64,000 nucleotides of DNA from Brachypodius melanocephalos (Eukaryota; Chordata; Aves; Passeriformes; Pycnonotidae), in contig VZSR01001645.1 in assembly GCA_013398615.1 (NCBI GenBank), forward strand, positions 1,073,417-1,137,416, in the 5' to 3' direction. Every line of letters starts with the position of its first letter. Positions within the stretch are counted from its first letter, which is position 1. The notes under the pieces were generated by a model. That model worked only from the letters and a program-made list of their open reading frames with translations, ran no database searches and had not been told where the DNA came from. A program made the position numbers and the translations under genes. This document shows positions 61,640 through 64,000 of the stretch, one piece after another.

Positions 61640-61990
61640 CTGCAGGAAGGCTGCTGCCAAAAATCAGCTTTTCAGAACAGGAGAAGTCTTTAGCGTTCTG
61701 TGTTCAGTGGTGTGTCAGTTGCAAACTCTTCATGCTGATTTATAAAGCTTTGCGTGGCCTTCAACTGTCTGATGAGAGTGTCTTGATAACCACCCACTGG
61801 TGCCACCTTCCTGACTGCCTGTGGGACTGGATTTCATCCTGCCACTCACAGAGCCTTTCACCATTATTCTTCTGCCTTGTGAAATTCTCTTTCCGTGATA
61901 AGAGCTGTCATTCCACTGAAGTTTTGTAAAAGAAGCCTGGTTTTTGGTGGAACTACCTGACACCAACAGCAAGGTTCTCTGCCGGCATTC
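61640..61990 (+). mobile_element. Ancient L2-like LINE relic (end of ORF2)
   Basis: The plus-strand translation around 61700-61770 gives a V-Q-W-C-V-S-C-K-L-F-M-L-I-Y-K-A-L-R-G-L-Q series. This fits the conserved 'H-W-L-P-V ... Y-K-A-L-H-G-L' block near the C-terminus of L2-type reverse transcriptases. Upstream, a degraded L-Q...A-A-like segment is at the expected place. Downstream, about 70 residues later, an F-W-W-N-Y-L stretch may be the 'L-W-N-S-L-P' block. Stops are present and the similarity is recalled, not computed. The copy would predate birds. Confidence 0.4.
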
Positions 61991-62900
61991 TGCTATCAGT
62001 GATGCAAGCAACATAAAGCAACAGCTTTACCAAATGGGTCATGATTGTTTAGAAATGCTTTTTTATTGTAATTTTGTTAGACTTCTTTTAAAGAGACAAT
62101 AAGTGATGCAGTCAGAAACAATTTAAGGCCAGGAATTGACTGCTTGAGCGTTTCATTGTCACACTGCTATTTCTATATTGTTGTGTGATTGAGCAGTTAT
62201 GTCAGCTGCCTCAGATCTCAGCTGTAGGAGGAAAGGGAGTAGGTATCCTTCGACATGCACTGCCCTAGACATGCTGTAAATGTCCTACGAGAAGTGGTCA
62301 AACAGTAAAATGCTGTGGGCTGAGTAGGGTCTGGTGGCTCCTCTGGGAAAGAGAAGTGTGACCCCACTGAAATGTCTTAAATTGCTGTGATAAAATGAGG
62401 CAGAGTGAGGGCCTCCCACGTGAAGAAGAGTATCCATTACAAAAGCAAAGAGGCAATGGTTTTAGTGCCAGGTGATGTTTACTGAGGAGTCCTCAGAGAC
62501 AGTATAGGGTGTACCAGTGAGCAAGAGCATGTCATGGTGTTCTGCTCTCCAGCTGTTTGTCTGTCAGCAAAACACCATCGTTCTGTTATTGCCTTAATTT
62601 CTGTTCTCTCAACAGCATGGACGTTTTAATAACAAGCTGTTGCTTAAAGAGGATCTATATGAAATATAACTAAACCACTGTTTTAGAAGCAGTGGGGAAC
62701 TCCTTTGGCTACTAGGAACTCCAGATTATTTACATTAAGAAAACTTACATATGTAAACTTTTCCATTTAGGCTGCAAAACCAGTTATGCTAAAATGAGTG
62801 GCATGGTAAGCTGGGGGCTTAGAGTTTGTATTTGTCACAGCAATTGTATTTGCAACATGGTAGGAGCATGAATGGGATTAGGGATTGGGTGAAGAGTGAT

Positions 62901-62940
62901 ACCCCCACCACCACCCCCCCAAAAAAACCCCTCCCAAAAC
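62901..62940. repeat. C/A-rich low-complexity tract
   Basis: The tract consists of CCA units followed by CCCCCCC and AAAAAAA runs. It is low-complexity sequence. Confidence 0.85.
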
Positions 62941-63238
62941 ACAGCCAAAACTGAATTATATGCATAGAGTGAGGACATGTTCTTTGGTTATTGTTTTATT
63001 CTATTGTCCTGAACTATTCCTCCATGGCTGCTCAGGTAGATGGGTAGAGAGAGATCCATACCATTTCCAAAGTGTATTTTTTCCTTTAGGCTTTTTCTTA
63101 TTCTTGGCACTTTTTTTCTGCTTTTCCTTCAATGTGTTGGAAGGAGCAAGTTTGTTTATGAAAATCTTGTTTATACAGAAAAACTCTTCCCTCTAAGTCT
63201 GCTTAGTTTTTATTAACAAAACAGAAATTAGGCAAAAA

Positions 63239-63274
63239 GGTTTTGGTTGGGTTTTGTTTTTGTTTTTGTTTTTA
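63239..63274. repeat. GTTTTT simple repeat
   Basis: Several GTTTTT units follow a GGTTGGGTTTT start. It is a low-complexity tract. Confidence 0.85.
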
Positions 63275-63639
63275 AATTTCTAAAGAATTATGTATTGTTT
63301 TCCTTAAGGTAAATTCCCTATTTTCCCTTACCAAATGAGAATCTTTACCTCAACAGAAAAGAGTATTGATTAGTCTCCTACAGTGACATTGCTGAAGCAT
63401 ATAGGAAATGTGATGTTTGCAGTGTTTTTTTAAAAAGAGCTTAATTATTCCCTTTCTCCTTGCTTCTTCCAGTAACTTAACGTACAGATTAAAAGATGGG
63501 CTGTTAACAGGCATTGCTCTTCCTCAGATCATGCCAATTCAGAGGTGGGCATGCAACTCAGTTCCTCAAGTGACAGCTTTTAAACTATGTGTGATGTGGC
63601 GATTGTGGGGCTTTGAGTAACCTTTGAATGAAAAGTAGA

Positions 63640-63690
63640 AGGTGTCCCTGCTCATGGCAGGGAGTTGGAGTGATGCCTAAAGATTTTTAG
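63640..63690 (+). mobile_element. CR1 LINE scrap near the 3' tail
   Basis: About 50 bases match the CR1 3' end: 'gtccctgctcatggcaggga', 'gttggagtgatgcctaaaga'. The tail beyond is lost or unrecognisable. Confidence 0.6.
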
Positions 63691-64000
63691 CTTTTTCATA
63701 TGTTTGTAGCTTTGTAGATTTATAATATTATAGTTGTATAGTTTCCAGCACTTTCTTACCCTTTCTCACACTTTAGGACAGTGGCTAACCCTTTCTCACA
63801 CATTATGTCACATTCTTGAAGTTCTATTTAGTCTTATTTTCAAGAAAAGAGTTTCTAATAGGCACATCTTATTTTGCACCAGCACTTGGGAAGCATAACA
63901 AGAAATAGGGCAGAGAACCTCTTGGAGAGACTCCAAGGGGCAGGCCCAAGGGTGGGTCATTAGGACAACCATATTGGAAGTGCTTGCTAGATATACTAAT
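63691..64000. other. Unique non-coding stretch
   Basis: I see no gene. A 15-base block (accctttctcacac with one flanking base) is repeated with a period of 30 at 63757-63771 and 63787-63801. Confidence 0.6.

Larger units (their letters stand above)
61991..63639. other. Unique AT-rich non-coding stretch
   Basis: I recognise no gene. A C/A-rich tract lies at 62901-62940 and a GTTTTT repeat at 63239-63274. Confidence 0.6.

Noticed and set aside
1..64000. CRISPR arrays, bacterial operons, tRNA or rRNA genes, mitochondrial inserts
   Set aside because: No regularly spaced direct repeats, no cloverleaf-like or rRNA sequence and no ribosome-binding-site pattern were seen. The repeat content is that of an avian nuclear genome.

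Overview
This window looks like 64 kb of vertebrate, most probably avian, nuclear DNA. The main evidence is eight recognisable CR1 retrotransposon copies, most cut off at the 5' end. They carry the diagnostic CR1 3' tail, with forms of the 'gatgatctttaaggtc...ccaacc' motif and 'attctatgattctat' endings. The CR1 subfamilies look like those of neoavian birds, and the degraded endogenous retrovirus fits a bird too, but I cannot name the species. No protein-coding exon, tRNA, rRNA or CRISPR array could be identified. The open reading frames are short (155 codons or fewer), overlap on both strands and mostly resemble chance AT-rich translation. The window is best read as a long intron or intergenic region with scattered repeats and possible regulatory islands.

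Layout. Bases 1 to about 130 are CpG-rich, begin with a G run and may be the edge of a promoter or first exon. From 0.13 to 31.8 kb the DNA is mostly unique AT-rich sequence. It is interrupted by CR1 pieces near 7.8, 15.1 and 30.1 kb, a perfect 42-bp-arm hairpin at 22.10-22.19 kb, and CpG-retaining islands near 22.7-23.2 and 28.3 kb. From 31.84 to about 36.1 kb lies a degraded provirus on the minus strand. It has an upstream LTR, a tRNA-Leu-like primer-binding site, gag-like fragments, a broken env with a recognisable transmembrane-subunit end, and a downstream LTR. No reverse transcriptase, protease or complete integrase was recognised. The two LTRs clearly belong to one family architecture but differ far more than two ends of one insertion should.

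From 36 to 48 kb there are two longer CR1 copies (39.3-39.8 and 42.1-42.8 kb), a very old CR1-type reverse-transcriptase relic (44.4-45.0 kb), another CpG island (39.84-40.26 kb) and a CR1 tail scrap (47.6 kb). From 48 to 64 kb the DNA is unique except for a CR1 piece at 54.6 kb, an ancient L2-like LINE C-terminus at 61.6-62.0 kb and a CR1 scrap at 63.6 kb. A possible unannotated exon or regulatory patch lies at 52.4-52.6 kb.

I found no gene cluster and nothing that amounts to a new biological system. The signals most worth checking are the perfect hairpin, the mismatched LTR pair and the CpG-retaining islands.
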